From positions 45,348 through 109,347 of the forward strand of contig JAJCZJ010000053.1 in NCBI GenBank assembly GCA_029262455.1: a DNA stretch of 64,000 bases, written 5' to 3'. A program made the translations under genes and the position numbers. Under the pieces are notes generated by a model. It was not told the DNA's origin and ran no database searches. It saw only the letters and a list, made by a program, of their open reading frames with translations. Shown in pieces: positions 9,342-18,561 of this stretch; positions within the stretch are counted from its first letter, which is position 1; each line of letters opens with the position of its first letter. The stretch is from Deltaproteobacteria bacterium. Its GTDB lineage: Bacteria > Desulfobacterota > Binatia > HRBIN30 > CADEER01.

Positions 9342-10145
9342 CTACTGCTGCTTGATGCCGCGGTACTCCACGAATGCGCCTGGCACGATCAAGTTGGATC
9401 GAGCATGCTGGAAGCCAACATCATCGAGAGCCCCGACGATTTTCGGAGGCTCGACACATTTGTCGATTGTGTCCCAGTAATAGTCCATCAACAGCTTGGC
9501 GTCGCGACTGCCAGTCGACACAAGGGTCAGGCCCGGGATGATCTTCGCCCAAACCAGCTTGGTCAGTGCGTGGCCGATCTTCGACTTCGGCACATGGCTT
9601 TCGAGAATCCAGAGCTGGCCGCCGGGCTTGAGGACGCGGAAGTATTCGCTGAACGCGGCATGTAGATCCGGCACGTGGCGCAGGGCAATGCCCATCGTGA
9701 CAAAGTCGAAGAGATTGCTCTTGAACGGTAAGTTCTGGGCAAAACCCCGCGTCAGCGGACCATCGTGACTCTTGCGCGACTCGGCAAGCATGCCGGCACT
9801 CGGATCGACCCCAAAGACTCGCCCCTGCGGCCCTACGTTGCGTGCCGCGCCCCGGTAGACCGCCCCGGTCCCGGTAGCGACATCGAGGACTTTCATGCCC
9901 GGCTTCATGCCGGCAAATTTCATCGATAGCCGGCGATAGAGAAGTCCGCCGTTGAGGAACAGCCCTTCGACCGTGTCGTAGTGCTTCGCGGTCCGGTCGA
10001 AGAGGTCCATGACGTACCCCTCACGCTCCGGGTCCGCCTTATAGTACTCCGTTAGCGGAGTATGCGGCGGTAGCTGCGCACCCGCCCCTTTGCCATCTGA
10101 TGCCACGTTCGATTCCTCCGGTTCCAAGCGAACCGAATCTGGCAT
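9342..10145 (-). CDS. Class I SAM methyltransferase, UbiE/COQ5-like
   Basis: The 267-residue protein carries the SAM-binding motif VLDVATGTG (residues 86-94), the acidic FGVDPSAGM, and a downstream NLPFKSNLFDFVTMGIALRH-type segment, as in the UbiE/MenG C-methyltransferases of quinone synthesis. There are no quinone genes beside it, so the substrate could be another lipid or small molecule. It converges on the ankyrin gene with five bases between stops. Confidence 0.8.
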   Translation of the reverse strand: MPDSVRLEPEESNVASDGKGAGAQLPPHTPLTEYYKADPEREGYVMDLFDRTAKHYDTVEGLFLNGGLLYRRLSMKFAGMKPGMKVLDVATGTGAVYRGAARNVGPQGRVFGVDPSAGMLAESRKSHDGPLTRGFAQNLPFKSNLFDFVTMGIALRHVPDLHAAFSEYFRVLKPGGQLWILESHVPKSKIGHALTKLVWAKIIPGLTLVSTGSRDAKLLMDYYWDTIDKCVEPPKIVGALDDVGFQHARSNLIVPGAFVEYRGIKQQ

Positions 10146-10188
10146 CGCAGCACACTCCTTTCAAGCCATCCAGAGCGAAGTCGGGAAA

Positions 10189-11010
10189 TCAGTCGCTGTT
10201 GCGACCTCCGCGCACGGCAATGACCGGGTGACTGGTATTCTTGCTCTCCTCACGCTCAACGACTTCCCCGATGTCATTCCGTATCGCGACCGCCTCGGAT
10301 GAATCCTCAGGGTTTGTCCGGTCCGTCCACAATCGATCCCCGCCCCAGACCTGCGCAAACGCACAGCTGCAGGTCAGTACATCACAGCCCGTCAAGCAGC
10401 CTACGTCGAACTCCGCGAAGCCTCTGACGTCTGCTGCCGAACCGAAGTTGATCAGCGACAGCATCTCCATCGGCGAGGGAACCCGCCAATCATCGTGGCC
10501 ACCAAACGAGCTGCCGTTGAGCGTAGCGACGTGAACCGAAAATGCATCCGCCCACGAATAGCCCTGCGCGATGTCGTGGATGCTGCTATCGAGGTAAGAC
10601 TTGACCTCCCAGGTCAGTCCGGTGCCCACGTCGCTGATCGTACCATTGCCGTTATTGAGAAAGCGTGGCGACGCGCTCACCGTGCCGGCGACCAGGCCTG
10701 TGTCAGCTGCGACGATGCTAGCGACGGCCGCCTCATCACCCGTGACCGGACAGGCACCGGCTGCCTTTGCTTCAATGGACGACCACTTCGCCGCGAACTT
10801 GGCATCGCACTTCGTGTAATCCGGCGGCGTGCTTTTCTTAACGCCCTTTGATTCCGCCTTCAGACGGCAAAAGGCGTATTTGCCAGCAACCTTCAACTTG
10901 GACGAGAGGCACTTGTCGGACGGGTCGAGAGCCGATGCACCACCGACCGATGCGACCAAAAAGAGCAATCCGCTCAGTAGTGAAACCTCGATCCTCAATT
11001 GGCTCGTCAC
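10189..11010 (-). CDS. DUF1566 domain-containing exported protein
   Basis: A signal peptide (about residues 1-27, ending GGASALD) precedes a Cys- and Lys-rich region and a DUF1566/Lcl-type domain recognised by SPRFLNNGNGTISDVGTGLTWE, GGHDDWRVPSPMEML and HPVIAVRGG. The family is common in secreted proteins of unknown role. Several paired Cys (CLTGCDVLTCSC) suggest disulfides. It is transcribed in the same direction as the methyltransferase 43 bases downstream. Confidence 0.8.
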   Translation of the reverse strand: MTSQLRIEVSLLSGLLFLVASVGGASALDPSDKCLSSKLKVAGKYAFCRLKAESKGVKKSTPPDYTKCDAKFAAKWSSIEAKAAGACPVTGDEAAVASIVAADTGLVAGTVSASPRFLNNGNGTISDVGTGLTWEVKSYLDSSIHDIAQGYSWADAFSVHVATLNGSSFGGHDDWRVPSPMEMLSLINFGSAADVRGFAEFDVGCLTGCDVLTCSCAFAQVWGGDRLWTDRTNPEDSSEAVAIRNDIGEVVEREESKNTSHPVIAVRGGRNSD

Positions 11011-11116
11011 GGTTCGGCCCTCCTGGGTTCAATTAACGGGATCCTGACAATCGTTTGGAAACCAAATCACACGCGCCGACAATCAGTCAACAAAGAAGAC
11101 CCTGATCGCCAACGCA

Positions 11117-12130
11117 CTACCCCTCGAGCGCAGCTCGCAATGCCGGGTCGGCTTGCTTGGCTGCGCGCAGTCGCGCAATGCCTGCCGTCACAGTTGGATG
11201 CGCATGGTCGAGGATCGCGGTTTTATAGCTCGGGCGTGATTTGAGCCTCTCCCAATAGGCTGTTACCGCCGGTCGCTTGCCGTCGCCGAGGAACACGTGC
11301 AGCGAATCGCCTTCGATCAGTCGCTCCAAGATTACGACCCAACTGACGTCGGCGAGCGAGAAGATCTCGCCGAGAATCCAAGGTCCGCCGCTCCTCTCGA
11401 GTTTCGATTCCAACGTATCGAGGTGCCCATGCATATGGCGCCGACACTTCGCGACTACATTGAGTGCTGGCTTCAAACTTCGCAAACCACCGATCCCGGC
11501 ACGCTTCATGGCAAGGAAGATCAACGGCCGGGACTTCAGTCTGTGGAACAGCAGCCCTTCCACAACACGCAACGTCGGAATGTCTTCCATCATCGCGGCG
11601 AAAAGCGGCACTGTCAGGCCAGGGACGGAGTTCCCAGCGCTCTTCTTAGCCGCCGCAATCGGGTTGTCGCCACTCAATGAGGCAAGATCGACCCAGTGGT
11701 CCATCTCCTCTCGAAGGGCAGGATCATCGGGAATCAAGTGTGGGCTGTCCGCCAGCGCGTGCTCAGCGGCGTAGCGAATCTGCTCGTGTGACTCGTACAC
11801 GGGATGCCCGTGATGGACCAGCACAGGTACCGTCGCGCCCGGGTTCACTCTCAGGAACGCCCGGCCGATATTCTCGTACGAACCAGTTTCAATGAGATCG
11901 ATCGGATGGCTCTTGTACGGGACTCCCAACTCCGCCATGCACACCCGCACCTTCTTGGAACACAGGGATAGTGCGTTGTGGTAGAGTTCGAATTCGTCTT
12001 CGAACGGTAACGTAATATCGCTCTGTAAGCCCGGCTGCATCGCACGCGTTCGCCGATGGGCCCGCTCCCAAAGATACCAGCCGATCGCTGCCCCCAGCGC
12101 GACGAACAGAACTCCCCAAAGCGGCGACAT
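11117..12130 (-). CDS. Membrane-anchored glutathione S-transferase-like protein
   Basis: An N-terminal hydrophobic helix (about residues 4-22) is followed by a thioredoxin-fold GST N-domain: ELYHNALSLCSKKVRVCMAE, then VNPGATVPVLVHHGHPVYESHEQI with the cis-Pro and the glutathione-binding Glu-Ser. A helical C-domain follows with GEIFSLADVSWV. Bacterial GSTs are usually soluble, so the anchor is unusual. The start lies three bases after the stop of the Rieske/GltB-like fusion gene, implying one transcript and perhaps a shared redox role. Confidence 0.8.
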   Translation of the reverse strand: MSPLWGVLFVALGAAIGWYLWERAHRRTRAMQPGLQSDITLPFEDEFELYHNALSLCSKKVRVCMAELGVPYKSHPIDLIETGSYENIGRAFLRVNPGATVPVLVHHGHPVYESHEQIRYAAEHALADSPHLIPDDPALREEMDHWVDLASLSGDNPIAAAKKSAGNSVPGLTVPLFAAMMEDIPTLRVVEGLLFHRLKSRPLIFLAMKRAGIGGLRSLKPALNVVAKCRRHMHGHLDTLESKLERSGGPWILGEIFSLADVSWVVILERLIEGDSLHVFLGDGKRPAVTAYWERLKSRPSYKTAILDHAHPTVTAGIARLRAAKQADPALRAALEG

Positions 12131-12133
12131 CGA

Positions 12134-13753
12134 TTAGAGACCCAACACACCGCCGTACTCGACACCGGATAGTCGCGCCATATCCGGATCAAACGTCGTC
12201 AGATCGTCCACAGCAAAGTCGCGTAGATGCCGGTGCCCACAGGCGCGCGCCATCACCTGCATCAGCTCCGTGGCGGCGCGGAAGAACGTGTCCAAGCGCT
12301 TCGCAGCGACATCGACGACGATGCGCGATCGCAGGTCATCACGCTGTGTCGCGATACCGACCGGGCAATTGTTGGTATGACACGCCCGCATCCCGAGACA
12401 TCCAATCGCTTGCAACGCGGAGTTCGACAGCGCGATCGCATCCGCGCCCAACGCCAGCGCTTTGATGAAGTCGGCCGGCAAACGCAACCCTCCGGTGATG
12501 ATGAGAGAAACGTCACCGCGGCCGAGTCGGTCGAGGTGGCGGCGTGCTCTCGCCAACGCCGCGATCGTCGGCACTGAAATGTGATCGCGAAAGATCAGCG
12601 GCGCAGCTCCGGTCCCACCACCACGCCCGTCGAGAATGATGTAATCGACTCCGATCTCGAGCGCAGCGTCAATGTCGCGTTCGATGTGTTGAGCCGACAA
12701 CTTCACGCCAATCGGAATCCCGCCAGTGGCTTCGCGCACCTCGACAGCAAAGTCGCGGTAGGGTCCGATGTTATCCCAATCGGGAAAACGCGGCGGCGAG
12801 ATCGCAGCCTGGCCTGCCTTCAGCCCCCGCACCTCAGCAATCTTCTCGCTCACCTTGTGTCCCGGAAGGTGCCCCCCAGTGCCGGTCTTCGCGCCCTGCC
12901 CACACTTGAAGTGAAACGCCTGACAGCGCTTCACCTTATCCATCGAGTACCCGAATCGGCCCGACGCCAACTCATAGAGATAGCGCGAGTTCGCCGACTG
13001 CTCCTCCGGCAGCATCCCACCCTCACCCGAGCAAATGGCAGTACCCGCCAACTCGGCGCCCTTCGCCAACGAGATCTTCGCTTCGGCCGAGAGGGCACCG
13101 AAACTCATGTCGGAGACGAACAACGGTCGCTCCAGACGGAGCGGTTTCGCTGCTGCCGCCCCGATCGTCACGTCACATCCGACCGGCTCGTCATCGAGCA
13201 TCGGAACCCGGTGAAGCTGCGCTGTCACCAGCTGCAAATCGTCCCACTGGGGTAGCCGTTGCCTTTCGACGCCCATCGCCGCAACCCGCCCATGGTGCCC
13301 GACCTTGCTGAGTCCGTGTTCAGAGAGCTCGCGGATATACTGGTAGTGCGGCTCTTCGGGAGCCCCGTGCACATCGGCGAACAGCCCCTGATACGCATCG
13401 CGATCATAGGGTTGCGGATGTTCCTTCTCCCATGCGCGGATCTCTTCCTCGTCCACCCAGACCTGACCGTCCTCGAGCCACGACGAGAATCGATGCAACC
13501 GTTCGTCGTTGTTGTAGGAGCTGACACCTGTCTTGTAGCAATAATCCCAATTGTGGACGCCACAGATCAGATTGCCGCCCTCGACATGACCATCAGAGAG
13601 AAGGGCACCACGGTGGGCGCAGCGCCCGTAGAGGACAGAAACTTCATCTTCTTCCTGCCATCGCACCAACACCAAGTCGACGTTGGCGACGAGTGCATAG
13701 GAGGGGGATAGAGGATCCAGGTCGCTCAGTTTCGCGATCGATGTCTTCTTCAT
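12134..13753 (-). CDS. Rieske domain fused to glutamate-synthase-like FMN domain
   Basis: The N-terminal about 110 residues form a Rieske [2Fe-2S] domain with CAHRGAL and CGVHNWDY (C-x-H and C-x2-H). The remaining about 400 residues match the FMN-binding central domain of glutamate synthase and related oxidoreductases: SDMSFGALS, the Cys cluster region, GVDYIILDGRGGGTG and TGGLRLPADFIKALALGADA, and CHTNNCPVGIATQ with possible FeS ligands. No glutaminase domain is present. The ATG at 13753 has GGTGAG upstream; a GTG nine bases before is possible. The fusion suggests that the Rieske centre feeds electrons to FMN. The substrate is not known. Confidence 0.82.
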   Translation of the reverse strand: MKKTSIAKLSDLDPLSPSYALVANVDLVLVRWQEEDEVSVLYGRCAHRGALLSDGHVEGGNLICGVHNWDYCYKTGVSSYNNDERLHRFSSWLEDGQVWVDEEEIRAWEKEHPQPYDRDAYQGLFADVHGAPEEPHYQYIRELSEHGLSKVGHHGRVAAMGVERQRLPQWDDLQLVTAQLHRVPMLDDEPVGCDVTIGAAAAKPLRLERPLFVSDMSFGALSAEAKISLAKGAELAGTAICSGEGGMLPEEQSANSRYLYELASGRFGYSMDKVKRCQAFHFKCGQGAKTGTGGHLPGHKVSEKIAEVRGLKAGQAAISPPRFPDWDNIGPYRDFAVEVREATGGIPIGVKLSAQHIERDIDAALEIGVDYIILDGRGGGTGAAPLIFRDHISVPTIAALARARRHLDRLGRGDVSLIITGGLRLPADFIKALALGADAIALSNSALQAIGCLGMRACHTNNCPVGIATQRDDLRSRIVVDVAAKRLDTFFRAATELMQVMARACGHRHLRDFAVDDLTTFDPDMARLSGVEYGGVLGL

Positions 13754-13940
13754 TTTTCTCACCAGCTCCGTTCATTGAGAATCCACAAAACAAGCGCTCG
13801 TCCAATTGAGTTCCCGACCGATGGCTTCGGACCGCCGAATCCCGGCGCAGTGTTGCATTGGATACCGCGCGACGCCAAGGTCTGGGAACTAATTCCTCAT
13901 TTCACCTGTTCATGGACGAAACGCGAAGAGGGAATCGAGA

Positions 13941-14747
13941 ATGGCCCAATGGCAGCAAGTCGGAACACCTCCCCCACGAGATCTCGCTTCAACCCGTGCC
14001 CAGCTGCATTGGGCGTGTCAGCTGCTCAGCGCCGCAGCCGACGCCCACGGTAAGTCGGCGGATGATTCTCACAGCAATGTTTTTGTCGATTCTGCTGTTG
14101 GCGGCGTCGTCGGGCGCCGGCTCGGTGGCACGAAGGTTGCGCTTCGCTTCAATCCGTTAGCCGTAGCGTTGGTTGAAGCGGATGGCGGGACGCCAAAATC
14201 CTTCACCCTCGCCGGAAAGTCGCTCGAGCAAGCCCGCGTCTGGCTCTCAGAGCAAGTCGGTCAACCCATCAGTTTTCGCGACTACGAGATGCCCCAGCAT
14301 CCCGTCAAACAAGGCGCGCACTTCGAAACCGAGGACGACCACGCCGACGAACTCCGGCGATGGTTCGAGAACGGCACCCGGGCACTCGAAAGTGTCCGCG
14401 CAGCGTATGACGGAGTGACCGACGTAGCGATCTGGCCACATCACTTCGATATCGGGGCGATTCTGTTCGTCGAACCCGATGCCCCGGCCGAGAAGGCAAA
14501 GCAAATCGGCCTCGGGATGTCCCCCGGTGACAACCACTATAGCGAGCCCTACTTCTACGTAACCCCGTGGCCAGTCCCCGCAGGTGCGCGGCTCGCCGAT
14601 CTTCCGCACGGAGGCGTTTGGAGAAGTGGCGACTTCTCCGGCGGAATTCTTACAGCGAGTGCGATTGTCAAAGCCAACGACCAAGGCAGCGCGGCAGACG
14701 AGTTTCTCCGCGCCGCAATCGATGCCGGTCTCGAGGCACTGCGCTAG
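13941..14747 (+). CDS. Conserved hypothetical protein (WPHHFDI motif)
   Basis: A 268-residue soluble protein with no signal peptide. Visible features are RAQLHWACQLL near the N-terminus, AIWPHHFDIGAI, the loop GLGMSPGDNHYSEPYFYV and TPWPVP. The overall order (LHxW start, Trp-Pro-His motif, EPYFY segment) is reminiscent of DUF5996 proteins, but I cannot confirm this. GAGGGA lies nine bases before the ATG. It is divergent from the Rieske/FMN gene, sharing a 187-base region between starts in which I saw no clear promoter. Confidence 0.6.
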   Translation: MAQWQQVGTPPPRDLASTRAQLHWACQLLSAAADAHGKSADDSHSNVFVDSAVGGVVGRRLGGTKVALRFNPLAVALVEADGGTPKSFTLAGKSLEQARVWLSEQVGQPISFRDYEMPQHPVKQGAHFETEDDHADELRRWFENGTRALESVRAAYDGVTDVAIWPHHFDIGAILFVEPDAPAEKAKQIGLGMSPGDNHYSEPYFYVTPWPVPAGARLADLPHGGVWRSGDFSGGILTASAIVKANDQGSAADEFLRAAIDAGLEALR

Positions 14748-15050
14748 CGATCCCCTGCGCGCCGGCGCCAACGACACCAAGACCAAAACCGTAGGCACAC
14801 TAGCCCACCGCCTTGATCAGCTCTGGATATCTCGAGTGGCACCGAAGCAGTTGCGGTCCTCTGCACAAGTTTGGGCCGAACGGCCCGACTCGCATTCGAT
14901 AGTGGCTTGGGACACCCGCCAGATGCGCCGCGGCGGCAAGAAAGTGAGCGCACGGACCAGCTGCTGGAAAGTCGCCAACAAACCAGACAAGGAAAGGTAG
15001 CCAACCTCAGCACAAGCCAAACCGCTCGGCCCTTGAGGAAGAAGGAAACG
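14748..15050. other. non-coding stretch, nothing recognised
   Basis: This 303-base interval between two plus-strand genes has only short shadow frames without family motifs. I saw no tRNA-like fold, strong hairpin or repeat. The last bases contain AGGAAGAAGGAAACG, the ribosome-binding region of the next gene. Confidence 0.4.
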
Positions 15051-15680
15051 ATGGAACTCACCCCGGAAGAAATGAGACGGGTATTCGTCGTCTACTCCAG
15101 CGCCCTGGCTCCTCCGATCATACTCTTCGCGCAATGGTTGCGCGGCCGACTTGAGTCGTGGTTCGCACTTTTCTACGCGATCTCTTTCGCCGTCTGTGCC
15201 TTTGGTTGGGAGATCTGGTTCACCTACGGCCTTTGGGCTGGGCAAAACGTCGACGGCCGACGCGGGCAGGCGCTCAACCAAGCCATCCCGGAACACATCA
15301 ACTGGCTACTCAACTCCCTCGCCGACGCGGGTTCGATCAGCCTGGTCGGCATCTTGATGGTACTCGCTGTCTATCGTTCCGACGCAGCACTGCGTTCGTG
15401 GCGATGGCCGGCGTTTGGAATATTGCTGGGGTGGTTCATTGCCCAGAACGTCTTCGTCGAACTCTACCTCTACCACGAGCAGCTAAGCGTCGGCTCGCAG
15501 CTGTCGTGGGCCCCGCTGGCCCCAACCGGCCCGTGGTGGAACCCGATCCTATTCGAGACCAACGGCCGCACCCTGCAATTGCAGACCCAGCTTCCCTGGC
15601 TAATCGCAACGCCAATCCTCTACGCCGCAGCCATCGGGTGCTTCCGCAACCTCAACAAGAAACCCGCAACCATCCACTAG
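15051..15680 (+). CDS. Multi-pass membrane protein of unknown function
   Basis: A 209-residue protein with about five hydrophobic helices (for example about residues 14-28, 35-55, 98-112, 123-142 and 185-200). No catalytic motif was recognised. A longer frame reaches back to 14871, but the ATG at 15051 is preceded by AGGAAGAAGGA and removes a low-complexity polar extension. It stands alone. Confidence 0.6.
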   Translation: MELTPEEMRRVFVVYSSALAPPIILFAQWLRGRLESWFALFYAISFAVCAFGWEIWFTYGLWAGQNVDGRRGQALNQAIPEHINWLLNSLADAGSISLVGILMVLAVYRSDAALRSWRWPAFGILLGWFIAQNVFVELYLYHEQLSVGSQLSWAPLAPTGPWWNPILFETNGRTLQLQTQLPWLIATPILYAAAIGCFRNLNKKPATIH

Positions 15681-15703
15681 CGAGTACGCCCAACCCCGAT
15701 AAG

Positions 15704-15733
15704 CATGGAGGGCGAGGCTCCTGCCGAGCCGCG
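15704..15733. repeat. short GC-rich dispersed-repeat-like element
   Basis: ATGGAGGGCGAGGCTCCTGC and the following GAGCCGCG contain a perfect GGCTC-CTGCC-GAGCC hairpin (15716-15730). In one frame it reads MEGEAPAEPR and in another GGRGSCRAA. These peptides are familiar as spurious frames in repeat-rich genomes such as Planctomycetota, so this is probably a copy of a dispersed intergenic repeat. Only one copy was noticed in the window. Confidence 0.45.
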
Positions 15734-15782
15734 CACCAATTTAACCTTGCCCCGCGGTCGCATCAAACAAGCTCACTCAACA

Positions 15783-16598
15783 CTACTCACCAATAAACTT
15801 CGGCGCCCTCTTCTCCTTGAACGCCCGCGGTCCTTCGCGCGCATCCTTCGAAGTCATGACCACCGCCGAAACTTCATCCTCAATCGCCAACGCCTCATCC
15901 ATCGGTCGACCACTGGATCGCAATACGCCTTCTTTGATCTTGCGCACCGCCAACGGACCGTTCGCCGCCAACTTCGCCGCCAGCTCATCCGCCTTGGCCA
16001 TCAAGGCTTCTTTCGGGACGACATAGTTCAGCAGACCCATCTCCAGAGCCTCTTGGGCGCTGAACGGATCGCCGATCATCAAGATCTCCATCGCCTTGGC
16101 GTAGGGGATCTGCCGAGGGAGACGCGTCAGCGACCCTCCGCCTGGCAGCAAACCAACCTTTGCTTCCGGAGTGCCGAACACGGCGTGATCCGCCGCGACC
16201 CGCAGGTCGCAGGCGTTCATGATCTCGGCCCCACCCCCCAAAGCTTGGCCGTTCACCGCGGCAATGACCGGCTTGTAGAGCTCAAACCCGCGCAGAATGG
16301 CGTCGGTGAACTTCTGCAGATCGTCCATCAAACGCTCATCCCACTCGTCCTCCGGCTGCCGCGCACCGGTCACCAACGGCATCGTCAGCTTCAAATCACC
16401 GCCGGCAGAAAAACTCTCGTCGCCGGTGCCGGTCAGGATCGCAACCCGGAGATCCTTCGAATCACGAAACTCGTACCAAGCCTCTGCCATCCGCACGAGC
16501 ATCTGCGGGCTCAACGCGTTGCGCGCCTGCGGCCGATTCATCGCAAGCGTCATCACGCCATCGCTACGGTCCACCAACAAGTGACTGTCATTCGTCAT
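15783..16598 (-). CDS. Enoyl-CoA hydratase/isomerase family protein
   Basis: A 271-residue crotonase with DESFSAGGDLK (oxyanion hole), GQALGGGAEIMNACDLRVAAD and FGTPEAKVGLLPGGGS holding the catalytic-region Glu. The frame extends to 16751, but the upstream 51 residues are low-complexity and the family normally starts close to the ATG at 16598. Role in acyl-CoA hydration is known for the family; the substrate is unknown. It is followed downstream by the short GC repeat at 15704. Confidence 0.87.
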   Translation of the reverse strand: MTNDSHLLVDRSDGVMTLAMNRPQARNALSPQMLVRMAEAWYEFRDSKDLRVAILTGTGDESFSAGGDLKLTMPLVTGARQPEDEWDERLMDDLQKFTDAILRGFELYKPVIAAVNGQALGGGAEIMNACDLRVAADHAVFGTPEAKVGLLPGGGSLTRLPRQIPYAKAMEILMIGDPFSAQEALEMGLLNYVVPKEALMAKADELAAKLAANGPLAVRKIKEGVLRSSGRPMDEALAIEDEVSAVVMTSKDAREGPRAFKEKRAPKFIGE

Positions 16599-16769
16599 GG
16601 CGCTCGAGATAGCGCAACGACCGGCAAGGGCACAACTGGCAGATCCGGGCGACGCGCCCGTCTCGAGCCTTCCGCCGACGAGTATCCACTCCGCATCAGG
16701 AGGGGCCCCGGAGCAGACGGCGCGAAGGGGGAAAAGCGCAACCGCCCGCATCCGGGGCCGGGGGGGCTT

Positions 16770-18152
16770 CTAGAATTTCACATCAGCCATCAGATAGGCC
16801 CAGTGGCCGGTGGACGATCGCCCTCGTGGGTCGCGTTCGGATGCTGCGTCCGCAGCTCGAAACCTGGCGCTCAGTCCATCGCCAGGTAGGAACAGTCCAT
16901 AGCCGAGGCTGAGCCCCAAATAGTCATTGTACTTGTGCTTGATCCACAGATCGATTTCCTGACCGAGATCCCGACTGCCACCAAGACGGCTAGCTGTCGA
17001 ATCGCGTTCCGCAGTTTGGAACCAGTGCAAGTCGGCACCGAAACTCGTCGCCTTGGCCAGCGGCGCCCGAAACTTCACCGCAATGTCCTGGAAGCCGAGA
17101 AACGCGGTGTCGGCGCGGTTGTTCAAGAAGTAGTCCATCAACCCGTAAAACTTGTGATTGGTGCCGAACAGAGTATTGAAACTCTCGGCTTCACCGTCCC
17201 CGAGGTTGGAATCTCCCGAGAGGTAATCGTACCCCACCGTCAGCACATAGCCGCCGCGCTTCAGCCCGCCGTGAATCGCGCCGAGAAACGCCCGGACATC
17301 GTCGTCGCCCGATTCACCCGTCTGATAGTCAAAGGTGACATCGTAGACTGCGGCGATATCGCTCGACACCGGCTGCGCACCGTGTGCGTAGAAGCCGAGC
17401 GTGTAGAGATCGACATCTGTCTCGCCATTTTTCAGGTAGTACAGATGCGGCTCGATCGTAACTCCCGGGAGTGCGGTCGTTGCCGAGTGAAACCCGGCGA
17501 ACCACGTATCCTTGGCCAAACCTTCGTCAAAGTTCGGATTGAGCTGCCGAATTGCGCCACCCGCAGCTACAGCATCGTTTTCCGACACCACGAACGCGAA
17601 AGGACGGATCCAACCGACGCCATCGACAGCATAGCGCGCCAGGAACCCGTCAAAACTTCGGGCATTCTGCGTCCAGTCAACCGCACCGACGAGACGCTGG
17701 TCGGCAAAGTTCACTTCTTGTCTCCCTGCTTGGATGTCGACTCCCGAGCCAAAAAAATTCTTCAACACGAAATACCCTTGGTGCAGGTCGAAACCATCCG
17801 CGTCGGCGTCGGTAAGCGTATTGAGCTCCTCCCCGAAGACTCGCACATCTTGGAGCTGAATGAAGATCTCGACGTCATCGATCGGCGAAACACCGACTTG
17901 GAAGCGAACGCGCGAACTGATCGCTTGATCCAGTCCAGAATCAGAGTTGAGGTCACGCGCATCGACCTCGCCGCGCAACCGAATCTGCCCGCCGAGCGTC
18001 AGCCCGATCGAATCCGCAAGCTCAGAGACCTTGCTCAGGTCGCGCTCCGCAAGGGCACGACCGGGAACTACGCAAAGGCCGATCAGGATCGCGGCCCCTA
18101 TAAACTCAACAAAACCCGATACTCGAACATAGTGCCCTGGCCCAACGTTCAT
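16770..18152 (-). CDS. Outer-membrane porin, alginate-export family-like
   Basis: The 460-residue product has a signal peptide (about residues 8-34, ending GRALAE) and a beta-strand-rich body with LGGQIRLRGEVDARD, FIQLQDVRVFGEE, GVDIQAGRQEVNF and a C-terminal aromatic Phe (ADVKF), as in outer-membrane barrels of the alginate-export type (PF13372). A GAGGAGGAGA box precedes the ATG at 18152; an upstream in-frame start adds 33 unsupported residues. A near-perfect sigma-54 element at 18209-18225 and its place after the nitrate reductase genes suggest that it passes nitrate or nitrite rather than alginate; that is inference. Confidence 0.78.
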   Translation of the reverse strand: MNVGPGHYVRVSGFVEFIGAAILIGLCVVPGRALAERDLSKVSELADSIGLTLGGQIRLRGEVDARDLNSDSGLDQAISSRVRFQVGVSPIDDVEIFIQLQDVRVFGEELNTLTDADADGFDLHQGYFVLKNFFGSGVDIQAGRQEVNFADQRLVGAVDWTQNARSFDGFLARYAVDGVGWIRPFAFVVSENDAVAAGGAIRQLNPNFDEGLAKDTWFAGFHSATTALPGVTIEPHLYYLKNGETDVDLYTLGFYAHGAQPVSSDIAAVYDVTFDYQTGESGDDDVRAFLGAIHGGLKRGGYVLTVGYDYLSGDSNLGDGEAESFNTLFGTNHKFYGLMDYFLNNRADTAFLGFQDIAVKFRAPLAKATSFGADLHWFQTAERDSTASRLGGSRDLGQEIDLWIKHKYNDYLGLSLGYGLFLPGDGLSARFRAADAASERDPRGRSSTGHWAYLMADVKF

Positions 18153-18208
18153 CCCCTGTCTCCTCCTCGAAGCAACCGTGCGACTCAGTGGTCGTCTCAC
18201 ATTCTCTG

Positions 18209-18225
18209 AGCAGAAGCCGTGCCAA
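18209..18225 (-). promoter_or_regulatory. sigma-54 (RpoN) type -24/-12 promoter of the porin gene
   Basis: On the minus strand the bases read TTGGCACGGCTTCTGCT. This fits the consensus YTGGCACGRNNNTTGCW at all but one fixed position (CTGC for TTGC), with GG and GC ten bases apart. The expected transcript start is about 45 bases before the porin ATG. Confidence 0.65.
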
Positions 18226-18561
18226 CCACGGCAGCTCTCGCTGCCCATCAAGCAAGGCTCACGGCGACCCCGCAGCGACCTTCATTCCGCTCTTTGCCTA
18301 GGCACGGCGGGGTCTCCCGGAGCAGCAATGCCCCCGAGGTATGCAGGGATCCAATCGGCCGAATCAGCAGAATCGATTTTGCGCGCTAGATCCGTCGGGT
18401 TGCGCGCGTTGTTCCGACGCAACCAATCCTCGAATCCACCCGCCTCGCTGTGTGCGAGGAGCGTTCGGCCTCCGCAGCGAGCAACCGGTCGGCCAACAAC
18501 GCGCAGACTGCCTACCAGACAAGCAGCCGCCCACTGTTTGCACAGCAATGTTACGGCCGAA

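Noticed and set aside
15705..16889. 394-residue plus-strand frame opposite the enoyl-CoA hydratase
   Set aside because: Shadow of the crotonase gene, beginning in the GC-rich repeat; no family motif.
16935..18209. 424-residue plus-strand frame opposite the porin
   Set aside because: It is the shadow of the porin gene; composition is Arg-rich and the porin frame has signal peptide and barrel features.
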